DNA from: Fennellomyces sp. T-0311
Taxonomy: Eukaryota > Mucoromycota > Mucoromycetes > Mucorales > Lichtheimiaceae
Length of the DNA stretch: 64,000 nt
Reading direction: 5' to 3'
NCBI GenBank assembly: GCA_025266875.1
Contig: JALLLT010000034.1
Coordinates: 186,001-250,000 of the forward strand
Below, piece by piece: positions 10,729-22,724 of the stretch (position 1 is the first letter of the stretch; every line of letters begins with the position of its first letter). The notes below the pieces were generated by a model. The model was not told the origin of the DNA. It searched no databases and worked only from the letters and a program-made list of their open reading frames with translations. Made by a program: the position numbers and the translations under genes.

Positions 10729-13510
10729 GTCAAGTAAAAGAAATGACTGAAACGGCGTTAACGTACGTACTATTTGTTGTTGCCCCTAGTCCGTTTTGCC
10801 CTTACGCCAACATGAGAGACAAACCCGTTTTGTTCCTGAAATGATAGAGCTATATGCGGGCATCAATTAACTTTCTACGTTAGCATTCCAGTAATTACAG
10901 TAACACTGATCCACATCAGCGTTGTCACGATTGTCGAGTTGTCATGCTTTAGTTTGCGTTTCATAATTATTACATAGCACACCGTTGTTGATCGTTATCT
11001 CTTTCGTTCGCTCTTGAGTAATGTTTAATGTTTCTGGCAACTCTGTACATGACTAAATACTTGTTTTTTATGTTTCCACTCGGTAAAACCAACGACATTA
11101 TTGAAGACTTCCTATAGAGGTACGGTTCTAGCCGCTGGCAAGACGTGATAAGCCGGCTCTGTTCATGAATGAAATTTGGCGTTCTTTGCTCGTACGGAAC
11201 TCGGCTGCGAGTGCTAATATTGTGAGACCATCCAGATATCTAAGCCTTATTATACCACTGTTTTTCTTACAAAGCTTTTTTACTGCTTCTTTTCTTTTTG
11301 TCATTCTATCTATCGTTAAAAGATCAAGTCGGCTACGCCCTTCTTGGTAAGTTACTGAGAAAACGGCTCCCGTTTCAAATTTAACGTTCCAGCAAATTGA
11401 CTAGTAGTACTTGGTACGCATAAAGCACCGGCATTGCATGCATCATTCTCGCCTCTTGATAATGTATATCGAGTATATTATACTGCAACAAATGGCCGAT
11501 CCAAAAGTTACCGTAGACAATAGCAAAGGAGGCAAATGCAGATCTACATGGCGCACTCGCACTTCTGGCAGGCAAGCGTTTCCGGTACAGAGGCTACGGC
11601 TGGGGAGTAGTCGAGCGAGATCAAGCAAACTAACACTGCAGAATACATATGCGTTGACAATGGTCATCGCAAAGTTAATGAAACTAGAGAAGGAACGGCA
11701 CCACGATTGGAATTGCTTAGAAATCGACGAGAAGCTTCGTGCAATCTAACAAATCCAAGGTACCTATAGTAACTCACGCCGCAAAGGTATCTTGGTTCCT
11801 GAAGCTAATATTGATAGTTTCGAATACTTCGACCGCGCAAACTGGACTATCGGCACTTCTGGGTTACATTCATGTCATTCGATTTTCGACGTTATGTCGG
11901 ACAGGAACTGTACGAATACGATTGATATCAATATGCTACTACATATATGAAACGCAAAAGTTATACTATACGCCCTCGTAAATACAACTATTTTGTTATT
12001 TTATAAGCAAGGATTGGAAAAAGAAAGTAAGCAGCAGTTATTACCACAAAGCGATCACCTCAATGGATTAATTTTATGGCAACGAATGTGCAGCGCTGGA
12101 TTGGAGCCAATTTCCACATTCTTAGCAATAAACTGCTACCGTATTCATTACCGCAAAGCATATAATATCCTTCCATTTCATTCACCGTTATTGTTACATT
12201 CATCCACGGAGGAAAGTGACAAATGTATTTTACTGGGTGCTAAATCTAGCGGCATAGTGCCAATTTGGAGATGCAACTTACTCATTAGCAACAGTCGTGT
12301 AAAAGTTTACCGATGGTTCTTCATATAGAGCCATTGGTATAATAATTTTGACGCGCTCCTACAATAGCGAATCCAGTAGCAGCTCTCATGAATATATTGA
12401 CGACATATTTAATCATCTTGGATGCGTTGCGACTCACAGCTTTGCATAAAATATAGGAGGTGCTTGCTGTCCTCCTTTACCCAGTCCCACTGATGAAAAG
12501 TCGATACAATGCTTTCGATTAAGGAATTACACAGGTTGAAAATATTAAGTACCGCTTACTGAAGCGTAGATATGTAAAAAAAAGTAATATAGATGCTACT
12601 ACTAACGACAGCTAACTACAGTGTACATACAAATTGAATACATAAATCACCTACCATGCAATGCATAGTATGGGGTATACTAATAGGGTAAGTGGATGAT
12701 CACTGATGATCACGAATCTTGTATATCTAGTAAAGGAGTCAATTTACTTCCCTTAATTTTCTCGAGTCGATGTACTTTACAGTTTTCTACAATGAGATTA
12801 CATTATTCTAGAGATATACTGTAGAGATATTTACAAACACGATACATTTACAAAAGAAACTATAACTACACATTCTGGTTGCACGAATGATCTTCGCTAC
12901 TTATTGATGACGATTGCCAGAACTTGATCTGTTACCTTCCGTTTTCTCATCCCGTAACCAGCCCCGCACCAATCCCCTTACAAAGAAACTGTATAGTATA
13001 TAAGCTTTTTCCTGATGCACTTATAGTATCGTACCTTATTTGATCAGTATGCTGCTACTGTACTAGCTCCTTATGGTGAGTAGCGCACTATAGCTATTGG
13101 TTCTCATATAAGCGGTGACAATTAATGGCAATGAACAAAGATGTCCTGGACATACTGTAACTGATAATAAATTTCAATCCATTCAATTTCAGTCCGTTCT
13201 ATCCCACTTGGCATGCATTTTAAGTGCTTGCCGATCGATTCAAATAAATTTTCTGTAAACTTTCTGGATAGAGATCAGCTCTCCTTGAAAAGATCATCCA
13301 GTATCAGTGCATGTCCAGGGATGAAGTATTCTGTCTACGCAGAGAGATGATCAGGTTATCACAAGTGATCACTCTTGACATGGGAGGGTTCCTTACTAAC
13401 AAATGTTGGTATGAAATAATGAATTTGCAAAATATATAAGAAGAATGGGTGTCGATCATTTGAAAGACATCATTATAGCAACTCTCTACTTATTTGATAC
13501 CTAACGGACA
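10729..13510. other. Gene-poor 2.8-kb interval with a decayed coding region
   Basis: No intact gene is seen. Between about 11460 and 12330 plus-strand reading frames are protein-like but broken by stops and shifts (for example ADPKVTVDNSKGGK near 11493, GILVPEANIDSFEYFDRANW near 11787-11850, and a 111-codon stretch from 11993). I read this as an old gene or transposon relic that I cannot name. The rest is A/T-rich. Confidence 0.4.
13433..13440 (+). promoter_or_regulatory. TATA box of the small secreted-protein gene
   Basis: TATATAAG lies 71 bases upstream of the ATG at 13511, a normal core-promoter spacing, and supports transcription of this small gene. Confidence 0.5.
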
Positions 13511-13855
13511 ATGAAAGTATTCACTCTGGCTATTCTTGCTGTTTCATCTGTTGTGGTGACCTCCGCTAGTCCCATAACGCTATCTTCTTATTCCAATCCG
13601 AATGACGTGTCCCAAGCATCTGCTGGTGAGAAACAGGTATGTGATAAATTACCTTAGAAAATAAACGATATTCGTATTAATATTCGTGGCACTGCCAAAA
13701 ATGCGATACAGGAATCTATTCAAAAACGTGTGGACGCGAGAACACTTCCACCTCCCTTAAGCGATATTCAAACTGCAGTTATGGCTGCTATCCCACCACC
13801 ACCTGAGGCAGAGGACCTTCCGCCTAACCCTTTGGCACCTCCTCAAGATGACTGA
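13511..13855 (+). CDS. Small secreted proline-rich protein with a Kex2-type site
   Basis: This gene is too short and too split to appear as one frame. Exons 13511-13636 and 13712-13855 flank a 75-nt GT-AG intron (donor GTATGT, acceptor ATACAG) and give 89 aa. Residues 1-20 (MKVFTLAILAVSSVVVTSAS) are a classical signal peptide with probable cleavage after TSA. A short Ser/Asn-rich segment follows, then QKR at about 46-48, a dibasic Lys-Arg site of the type cut by Kex2 in the late Golgi. The C-terminal part is acidic and proline-rich (TLPPPLSDIQ, IPPPPEAEDLPPNPLAPP) and has no cysteine. It stands alone in a gene-poor interval between two F-box genes. No family is recognised. It could be a processed signalling or surface peptide, or simply a small secreted protein. 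The signal peptide, intron and TATA box make a real gene likely; the function is open. Confidence 0.65.
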
Positions 13856-14197
13856 TCAGACCGGCTTTGTTTTTTGACTAGCAGCTACGTGACTTAAACC
13901 CGGAGATCTCTGGAGTATCATTCATCAGTTCTTTACGAAATGACTATAATATATACTTATTCTTAGGCTAGAAGCCAATAAATTTCACAAAGCTTTTCAG
14001 TACATGCTCTAATCGTGTCATTTTATGCTTACAGTAATATATAACATTAACAACGCCAGCAAATGATGTTATATACATGGATGAAACGAAACAGTATATA
14101 CAATGAAATAACTGCTTACAATTCTATTGACAGGTAACGACCCGGATTATACCAATTCTGATGTACCAAGCCGTCACTCTCCAGTACCGCAGTAGCC
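13856..14197. other. Intergenic region with convergent 3' ends
   Basis: Separates the end of the secreted-protein gene from the end of F-box copy B on the other strand. Includes AATAAATT near 13978-13985, a likely polyadenylation signal for the secreted-protein gene. Nothing else seen. Confidence 0.5.
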
Positions 14198-16611
14198 TCA
14201 GAGATAGATGTCGTATTCCTCATCACCGTCCTCGTCCTCGTCCTCGTCATCATAATCATCGGAGCTTTCCGAGCTATCGGTGTCGTCGTAACCATCAAAG
14301 CCTTCCCCTTCAATGTAATACATTTTGGATGAATCGTCATTCGAACTTCTTGAAGTGCCTTTACATCCTTTCAGCACATTCGATGTGTTTTCATTTGTGA
14401 CTTCCACGTACAAGAACCGTTCACTTGCGCACCTTTCAAACAGCTGGATCAACTTGTGCTTCCGGAATGTATCGCACGCATCATGAAGATACAGATACTC
14501 TAGATGATTGGGTAATGCAAGTGCTTCGATTTCAGGAATATAGACATGACAGTCAAGTTCCATGTATAACTTTCGCACTTGTGAGTTCTTTAGTTGGTCC
14601 ATTATCCCGATCAGTTGACCGTTTTGCATTGGTACATCCTGGATGTCGACAATTCGAATATTCGGATGCGCGCCAATAAGCTTTGCAAGATCCATAGCAA
14701 ACGTATTGGGAAGCCTGAGAGGGCTTGGAAAGTAATAATTGTAACCAAAAGAAAGGTTCAATAAATTGCAGGCACGATCGAGAAGTTCTTGCATGCCTCG
14801 AATGGTTATCGTTCCTTGGCCATCATCTAGTGACCGTTCGTCCATATTGTCGTGATCCAAATACATGTTCAGTTCTCGAAGTCGTGGGTTGCCCAAAGCA
14901 CGTAGGACATTGTCATGCCAAAAGTACGCCCCGTTTAGCGTCACGCTCGTAAGGGATGCACACGATGCAATAAGGTCGGTCAAACGATGATAGTCAAATG
15001 TGCTTCCCATTTGTTGACTGAGTGTCAGTGTATGTAGTCGAGGTGAAGAGCACTGTTCGAGTATTCGCAATGATTCGTGATCACTTCCATTGATCGACTC
15101 GAGGTTAAGGTTAAGTGTTTCCAACGTCGTAGAATTGTTTTCGATTATTTTGCAAAGTATTCGGTCGATACTGATGCCTTCTGACGCATGGCAGCTGACT
15201 TGTAGTTCCAGGCATTTCAATCCTTTGCCTTCTGGCACATCGACTGGTCGACTGTACATGGAGAGACATTTGTCGTTAAAATGCTTATATTTGAGCTCCT
15301 GGAGCATGTCGCAATATGTGTGTACAGTTTCCAGGAGCGTGGCACAGTTGATCTGGTCCTGAGGATATACTGTCAATGACATGAGATGTGGTGAACTTTT
15401 CAGAAGATGCAGCAACGTCTCGGGTGGCATAGAAAATGAAAGTGTGAGCTGAGTCAGATGCAAGTCGGCCGGCGGTAGTGATGTAGAAACAATGTATCTA
15501 GGTAACGAGTAAGACGCAGTGACATAATTACGTATCGATCGAAGGTCCGGGCATATTTGTGCAGCGTCGACCAGGGCTTCGGTACAATAATCGCTGTTAC
15601 CGTTACTGTGTATGTCTAACGATCTTAAAGTGCCCTTGCTAAATTCCAGAATATCGCAAAACAATGCTTTCTTTGGATTGGCGATATCTATGTGTTCGCG
15701 AAAGTTAGCAAATACGACTACGCTGGAGCTATCGTTATCGCCTATTTACCTAACCACCCAATCTTGTCCCAATTGAGCTGCTTAATAGCCGAAATCAGAC
15801 CTCCTTGGCCGTGTGAAATATCCTCATTATCCAGTATTTCAGGCACCAACTCAGGCATGTTGTTCATATCCATCTTGACTTTCCTAACTTGGTTTGATGA
15901 TATCGCCTGCAGAAGTTGCTGGGTAGCCGGAGGTTTCGATGATGGCTTGTCTCTTGTGAAGTCGATGGTAGACCACATTTCATCCCACTCGCTCATGATA
16001 AAACTGTACCATGATCGGCAAGTCATTGCCAATTGAACGCGACTTTTTAACGGTAGATGTGACAGGACCTGAGTAACCATCTCGAAGGGAAGTTTGTGTG
16101 GCTGCCATTGATGCGGCTTTTGTAGGTCGTTATGGAAGTTTTCACTGTGTTTACTAGGCTTATAGTATGTACGCGTCGTTTCCAACCCTTTGGTGTCTAT
16201 CCGAAAAAAGGGTTCCAGCTTGTCGTCACGGACTATTAGCGAGGCTGTATCGGCAAGTATATTCGGAATGGATGGGGTCTGACTCCTTTCGCTATCATCA
16301 TAATCTTCAAATCCTCGATTGTACTTCTGGTCCATTTCGCATGCTGCGGCGTAGTGTAGCCGTATGACTGCCAGTAGATCGGATTCTAGAGCATTGAGTG
16401 CTCGAATATAAAATTTGATCGCCTGCTTGTAATTGTGCGATGCGTACGACTTTAGTCCTTCGTAAAACGCGTCTTGAGTTGCAGTGAGATCAAGATGCTT
16501 CTTGAATTCATGATGAGAATTATCGACCTGGCATGTCATGGCAAAACAAGGGGAAGTAGTTGAAAGAGAGTTTAGGTCAGCCACATGCATAATTTTTAGG
16601 TAGTGCCGCAA
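14198..16611 (-). CDS. TPR/F-box/LRR protein, copy B (acidic C-terminus)
   Basis: Paralogue of copy A. Exons 15750-16611 and 14198-15687 with a 62-nt intron give 783 aa from the ATG at 16611; a second ATG at about 16539 (MTCQVD) is an alternative start. The TPR region is reduced: only the first pair is clear (AFYEGLKSYASHNYKQAIKFY), and the region after YDDSERSQTP has lost the repeat pattern. The F-box is well kept (HKLPFEMVTQVLSHLPLKSR, AMTCRSWYSFIM, EMWSTIDFT). The intron falls after NWDKIGWL in the same codon and phase as in copy A. Leucine-rich repeats fill exon 2 (LRSLDIHSNG, CPDLRSIRN, LKCLELQVS, LRELNMYLDH, IRIVDIQDVP). Unlike its paralogues it ends in a highly acidic DDYDDEDEDEDGDEEYDIYL tail. 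This is the longest member with no repeat-region relic. Confidence 0.8.
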
Positions 16612-18205
16612 TGAAGCTATAAAAAGATTTTGGGTTTGAGGGATTGTATTTCCTCATGTCTATGTGCCCTTCTGCATCGGTTGGCTCCAGAGGTATATTA
16701 AAGATTGCTAATTTTTTACATAAGGAATCATATAGATAGGAAGTCCTTTTATTTGATACAAAAGTCTCTGAACGTCCGAGTTAAGTCGATTGAATATCTC
16801 ATTCAGTTTACTTGTAAACTGATACTGAGCTTGCTCTACGTATATATTAAACTGTCTAGCTCGATCGTACCGACAATCGTATACAGCAAATCATGGCTGG
16901 ATTTTTCACGATAGGCATAATTGTAGCCCGCGGAACTGTTGTCGATCATCACTTATGCTGTATTGCTGAATACTAAGTCAAGTATCACGCACTCATCACA
17001 TCCTTCTGTTGGCGAAGTGAAAGAAAAAGTGCGCAGAATGCACCATCGTAATCATACTTCTAGTAATGGCTGGTATAACAACTTGTGCCCTAAAGCATAG
17101 ACCTCTACCTTCGATCCAATACGGCCTTGTCATTACCGTTGAAGTTAGATCAACATTGATGTTATTTCTCTGAAGCAGTTACTATTTGCTGTTGTTCCTC
17201 GCTTGCGATTTAAAAAACATCATGATCGCCATATCTTGGAACCGTATGGCATAGCTCCTGCACAAATGTAAGATCATATTAGCGTCATCAACATTAAAGT
17301 CACTGCAGTTTCGGTAAAGAGACCATATCAAAAGGTTTGGACACACTCTCGAAAATTCAATCCAAGATAAAAATACGATTGCCGCCTCTAGAATGTTGGC
17401 GCTTCCACTAAAAATAATATATCCGTGAAAACCCTTTATGGGGTTGCTGCAAGCCTAAATCCAATACGTTTTCCAAGTGGCCGTGTATGCTGGTTGGTGG
17501 GAGCATGCGAGTAAATAGTTGTAAATCGACGTTAACTTCTGAAACGGCCGTTTTGAACGTTTGTGTTTTGTCTACAGGATTTGGGGCTTTTCAAAAAAGA
17601 TGGCAGCTAATAATAAAAAATTGCCCTTACTCCAATTTTTTTTTTACAGTGTCGCCTGCGTCTACGACGTTGACCTCTAAACATCTTTGATCACTCAACC
17701 AACGATTAGACTTGTCCGTTAATAAGTATACTTTACAATGGTGTAACATATGATATCGCGAAGGGCCTAGGAAGTAGTTTATTTGGAAGAAATGCAACTT
17801 TTGGCATTTAAGCGATACTTAACCCTGTGTGCTTTCTGCTGTGGATCCGTGTATCGCATAGCTGTAAAGCCACATCTCATATGTGCAACACCGTTCCCCA
17901 GTTGAAGGACCGTAAAAGTCGCTTTTACAACCTCCTAAAGTCTTCTCATACCATTGCTTGTCCTTCCGGTAGTTGATTCTCAAACACAATGGTGTACTCG
18001 GCCTTATAATTATTAGCAAACTCACCAAAGAAGTAATGCACAAGTCGTGTCTATTTATTTACGGTTTAGATGTCAAAATAATGTATTGTAAATAAGTACA
18101 GGTACAGGGCATCAATGGATCTATAAAGCACTAGGGGAATATATCAGAATAGTCAACATTGAGCAGCTAATGGCGGTTACTAAAACTGGTGGGCTGTGTG
18201 CATCA
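16612..18205. other. Intergenic region between F-box copies B and C
   Basis: A/T-rich, no intact gene recognised. On the minus strand at 17819-18043 there is a protein-like stretch ending in GGCKSDFYGPSTGERCCTYE and a stop at 17819; an overlapping frame reads AEYTIVFENQLPEGQAM. The two do not join with a normal intron, so this looks like a decayed cysteine-containing gene. Confidence in any product here is low. Confidence 0.35.
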
Positions 18206-20415
18206 TTACAAGCTGGTTTCATGAGGAGCAACTGTAGTTCTCCTGGATCCTTTCACATATTGACCCATTGGTGTTGTGATCTTCAACACCAAAAGACGCT
18301 CGCTTTCTCGACTATCGAAAAAGTCATCCAATACACGCTTCTCGATAGAGCGTTTAACCGGATAATGAACTTGGAGATACTCCAAGTGAATGAACGATTT
18401 GAGAACCTTGAGTACTTTGACACCGATCCGCGTAAGCAGTTCCAGTTTCAGCTTGCGCACTTGCGAGTCTTTCAAATTATCCAATACACGGACAAGTTGG
18501 CTATTCGACATGGGAATACTCTGCAGATCGAGTTCTCTGATACTTGAGTTATCGCCTATCACTTGCGCCACTTCAACCACAAAATGGTCTGGCAGGTTGT
18601 GTTGAGACCCGAATCCAATCGTGAAATTGCTCAACTCGTGCATCTGGGCGATAAGGGTCTTCATCGAACTCGCTGCATCATTGCAAGGTTTTGTATCCTT
18701 ATCGTCCATGATCATCGCTAGTCGTCGCAAAGGGAGTTGTTGAATTGAGGAAAGAACTTCAGGACACCAAAATAATGATCCACGAAACGTTGCGATCTCC
18801 AGCGATCGGCATGCTGATATAAATTGACACAGGTCGGATGATAATCCACAACTCTGTTTAATATCTAGCGTTCGCAGCCGAGTAATGCCTTTCAACGCAC
18901 AAGATTGCAATATATCACTCACGTTGGTGTGTACGGCGTCGATCTTTAGCGTTTCCAAAGTGCTGCAGCTCGCCCGAAGAATCATTCCAAGTACCTTATC
19001 CGTGCCATCTATCCCTGACGTTCTGATTTGGATTTCCAAGGATTGGAGACCATCGTTCGGTAATGCACCCGGAGAGAGTGAATATGTGGGTTCTAGTTTG
19101 CTGCTGCTGTGGCCCTCAATGTATGAAAGGGTCCGAAGTACCCGACAATGGCGATGAATCATCCGCAAAATACCGGTATGATGTGTAGAACTATCTGCAT
19201 TCACCACAAGCGAAGTAAGGTATGGCGAATTCTCGAGCAGTTGAGCCAAGGCTCCAGATGCTATGGGCGATGACAGAATAAGCTGCGCCAGATGCAGATC
19301 GGATGGATGCAGTACCGGGCCAAGTTGAAGATCGAAACCTATCCGGCGCCCGGTAATGCTCTGTGTAACGGATCGAAGATTTGGACATATCCGTGCTGCA
19401 TCGTCGAGGGCATGGGCATGGTAGTTGTTGTCGTGCGCACTGCGTATTTTCAGTATCTGCAAAGTATCCTTGACGAACTCTAGGATGCTGCAAAACGGAC
19501 TTTCACTGGGATTGTGGATTTCTTACAATTGATTTGTCAGATATCAAGTCGCTTCGGCAACCAGCAAACATTACCCAATACCACGATATTGTTCCAATTC
19601 AGCCGTACCATAGCCGCAGCTGTGCATCTTGAGCGGTTGATAATATCCGTGGGCTTGACGGTATCAACTGTTACTCCAAGATCGATAGTTGTCACGTCGT
19701 ACAAATCCAACTTGACAGTTGACACTTGATCGGGCGAGACTGCCTGCAGAAACCGATCCATTCCGCGAGAATACTTTGGCACATCTTTGGTGGTCACATC
19801 AATCGTCGCCCACATATCCGCCCAGTTGCGCAACACAATGTTATGCCAAAAGCGACACGTGGACGCAAGTTGAGCGCGAGATCGCATAGGTAAATATGAC
19901 AGGACGTTGTAAACCAACTCGAGCGGCAATCGGCGCGCCATCCATCGATTCTGCTTGTCAAGTTCAACCAAAAGTTGGTCTCGTCTCGTGACAAGCTCTG
20001 CATGCTGCGTACTTGACTGGGGAACACACTTGGTGCCTTTTTCGTATACTCGAAACGCCCCATTTAGGTCATTCTGTAAAAGGAGAGCGTTGGCTTTGGC
20101 AAAGTACGCGTCGGCACGAGGCGAAGGTTCGTCTGGAATCGCTCTATGACAGTCAATGACCGCAAGATCGTACTTTTGCTCCATTTCGTATGCTGCAGCG
20201 CGATGCAGCAGGATGACCGACAAGAGATCGGACTGTAGTGTTTGGAGCGCGAGTGTGAACAGCGCAGCCGCTTCAGTGTAGTTTTTCAGTGCATAGGCAT
20301 GCTTGCCTCGTTCAAAAACATCGTACGTAGCCGTTGCATCAAGTGCTCTAACGGTCAGCAATGGGAATGCATCGCCTGGCTGGGCTGACAAGGGCAGTTC
20401 TTCTGACGGAGACAT
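18206..20415 (-). CDS. TPR/F-box/LRR protein, copy C
   Basis: Third copy. Exons 19575-20415 and 18206-19521 with a 53-nt intron give 718 aa. It has the best preserved TPR block of the family (VFERGKHAYALKNYTEAAAL, LLHRAAAYEMEQKYDLAVID, ADAYFAKANALLLQNDLNGA, residues about 30-140). The F-box follows (RRLPLELVYNVLSYLPMRSR, ASTCRFWHNIV, DMWATIDVTT), then a short linker with a VSTVKLDLYDV strand, NWNNIVVL and the family intron, phase 1. Exon 2 carries leucine-rich repeats (CPNLRSVTQS, LAQLILSSPIA, LQSLEIQIR, LRTLDIKQSC, IRELDLQSIPMSNSQL, VRKLKLELLTRIG). Much of exon 2 aligns by eye with copy A (for example both end with a SERLLVLKI/STRFLVVKL-type strand). It is probably the closest relative of copy A. 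Confidence 0.82.
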
Positions 20416-20645
20416 TTTTGAAGAGCAGTTTTTTTTTTATTGAACTCGACGCGCAGCAAATCTGTCCGTTATATCATATCAGCCTATCATGCGTTTATGA
20501 AAGGTAACGCGTAGTTTGTTCATACTTCGCTGGAACGAGTAATCGTACAGAAAGACAAAACACAATACATCCGTTATATTGAAAGCGAGTACGTTGCATA
20601 TGGTCAAAACAGCCACCTTACAGACAAGGGAGGGGAAAAAGTAGT

Positions 20646-22430
20646 TTAACGCAGGAAAGGGCGGGAGTGACATCTAAAGGGCAGCAACAGCGACACTAGC
20701 ACTAGCACTCCGATACACACACACCACACTCCAAAAGCATCACCAGTGAACCCATAAAAGGTTCTCCAACGTCTTCTAATAGGCAGATGGAAGAGGTATG
20801 CTGAATCGCTAACACCGGCCACTCGCTGCGAGAAGATGCCGTTCAAAATGGGCTCATAGATGCCGGAAACGCCTTGGGATGCACACCGTACCAACATAAA
20901 TCCATTCTCCACCGGGCGCAAACTGTTACTCTTGCTATGGTACGTTCCAAGAGGCCCCCATGTCCAGGATGCTTGCAGCATGACATCGATATCCTTGTCA
21001 CTGGCTTGTCTTATGAACCATGGAAAAGTGTAATCATAACATATAGCTGCCCCAACACGACCAAATTCGGGTGTATCAATGTACTGGAGCTCTTGGTTTC
21101 CCGCTGTGATCGGTTCCTACAGTAATAAACGAGGAAGTTCAGATATGTTTATGTGCAGCTTAGTACAGACTTACAACGATGGGTACGGGGTGTGATTTGG
21201 AATAGTTGATCGCCACATCGCCTTGAGGAGTAATCAGCACGAGCTTATTTTCGGCAGCGTTGGGAGGGGTGATCCGGTCATACGTAATGACTAGGTACAC
21301 ATCTTTGTCCTGAGCCAAAGACTGTGCTTTGTTGATCAACATGGTTTCCTCTTTGAATCCATCGGTGGCAGCCACCTCTTCAGACCACATTATCAATTTG
21401 GCACCTGCCTATTTCACATCCATTAGTTTTTCATACCAACAACTCTAAGGAGCTTACATCGGCAAGCGAAGCAGAATATTCAAACCATCGATCATAATCC
21501 GTCTGCAAAGGCATATCGATACCTCCGGGGCCTAGGACACAACCAACAGGAATTGTCTTGGGTACGAACTCTGGATAGCCAACTTGAAAGAATGTACCGT
21601 GATAAATGTCGTTCTGCACTCCACCGAAAATGGCCAGTAGCGTAATGAACACTGTGTACCATGTTGCTGGATGAAACAGCCATGGGTGCCGACGATTTGA
21701 GTGGTGTGTTTCTTCATCATCATCATAGCCATTGAATATTGGCTTGTAGGTTGACGTGTTGAACTCTTGGACCACAGTAGCAAACAGCGTCATCACAAAG
21801 TCAATCATAGGTCGTCCTCCTAACCACGTCGCCGCCTGCACAATATCGGAAAATCCATAGACGACTGAACTGGAATATGCCATTGAATCACCAAATCCAA
21901 GCAGTCGTCCAAATAGTCCCCACCAGGTACCCGCGAATAACAGAGGGAACGTGAACACGCGCAAGACGACAGAAGGATGACTACCTGCTAGCTTGCTCCC
22001 AGTCAACGCAATCAATGTATTGATTGCAGCCGCAATCGCGCCCACTTTACAAACCCTTATTAGATTCATTATTGTGCTTTTTTTTAAGAAAAAAAAAGCT
22101 TTACCAAAGGCCACCTCTGGATGTTGGAATTTGTCTTCACCGTATTCAGTGTCTGAAAGTCCAAGTGTGCTGATCCAGAATGAAAGTAGATTGACTAGCG
22201 TGGCTATAATGACATTGGTCCATTGCTTGCATGCATAATAGAGTAACAGAGGAAAATATAGAACGGTCACCACGGGTATGGCGTGGAATCCGCTTGCAAA
22301 GACGCTAAACAGGATTAAGGTTTGGTGGGCGGCATAAACAAAACGGATGGCAGTTTTACCCCGATGCGAACAATGGCAGGATCAGCCAATGCTCTGAAGC
22401 GTAAAACTTTAATCTATCCAATATAGTCAT
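20646..22430 (-). CDS. Lnt-like membrane carbon-nitrogen hydrolase, copy 1
   Basis: Architecture matches bacterial apolipoprotein N-acyltransferase (Lnt): several N-terminal membrane helices followed by a nitrilase-fold domain. Start is the ATG at 22430 (MTILDRLKFYASEHWLI); exon 1 ends at 22360 and exon 2 starts at 22304, with at least four further short introns to the stop at 20646. Membrane segments include VVTVLYFPLLLYYAC, FTFPLLFAGTWWGLFG and WYTVFITLLAIFGG. The nitrilase domain starts at PVGCVLGPGGIDM. The catalytic triad can be seen: Glu in IMWSEEVAA, Lys in NYSKSHPVPIVE, and Cys in GAAICYDYTFPWFI. A final helix near the C-terminus follows the domain, as in Lnt. Fungi lack bacterial-type lipoproteins, so the acyl acceptor or amide substrate is unknown. 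It lies tail-to-head with copy 2 only 294 bp away. Confidence 0.75.
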
Positions 22431-22724
22431 GATGGGAACAAAGAAGAGTGCTTGTATCCTTGCAGCTTTTGCAGTTCATGGATCGATATGTTTCACTGTG
22501 CATAAATTTCATTTGCTGCTTGGTTTTCGCAATAGCCTTGGTAACATCGCATTGCACCCATATTCTTCGTTGTACAACTTGGTACCATGTAACTTCTCAA
22601 GACAGAAAAGCAAAGACTCGTCACAAGAAAGACGCTGTACTACGTTCATATGGATATATAAGTTTAATCCGCTATCTGAATAATCCCACGAAAAAAAAAA
22701 ATAAGCGGTATAACTGTGTATAAA

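Noticed and set aside
10729..18205. tRNA genes or other structured RNAs in the gene-poor gaps
   Set aside because: I saw no A-box/B-box pair with a matching acceptor stem; a covariance search would be needed to exclude them.
22429..22723. Overlapping plus-strand frames upstream of Lnt-like copy 1
   Set aside because: They run into the start region of copy 1 on the other strand, have no known motif and no partner exons.
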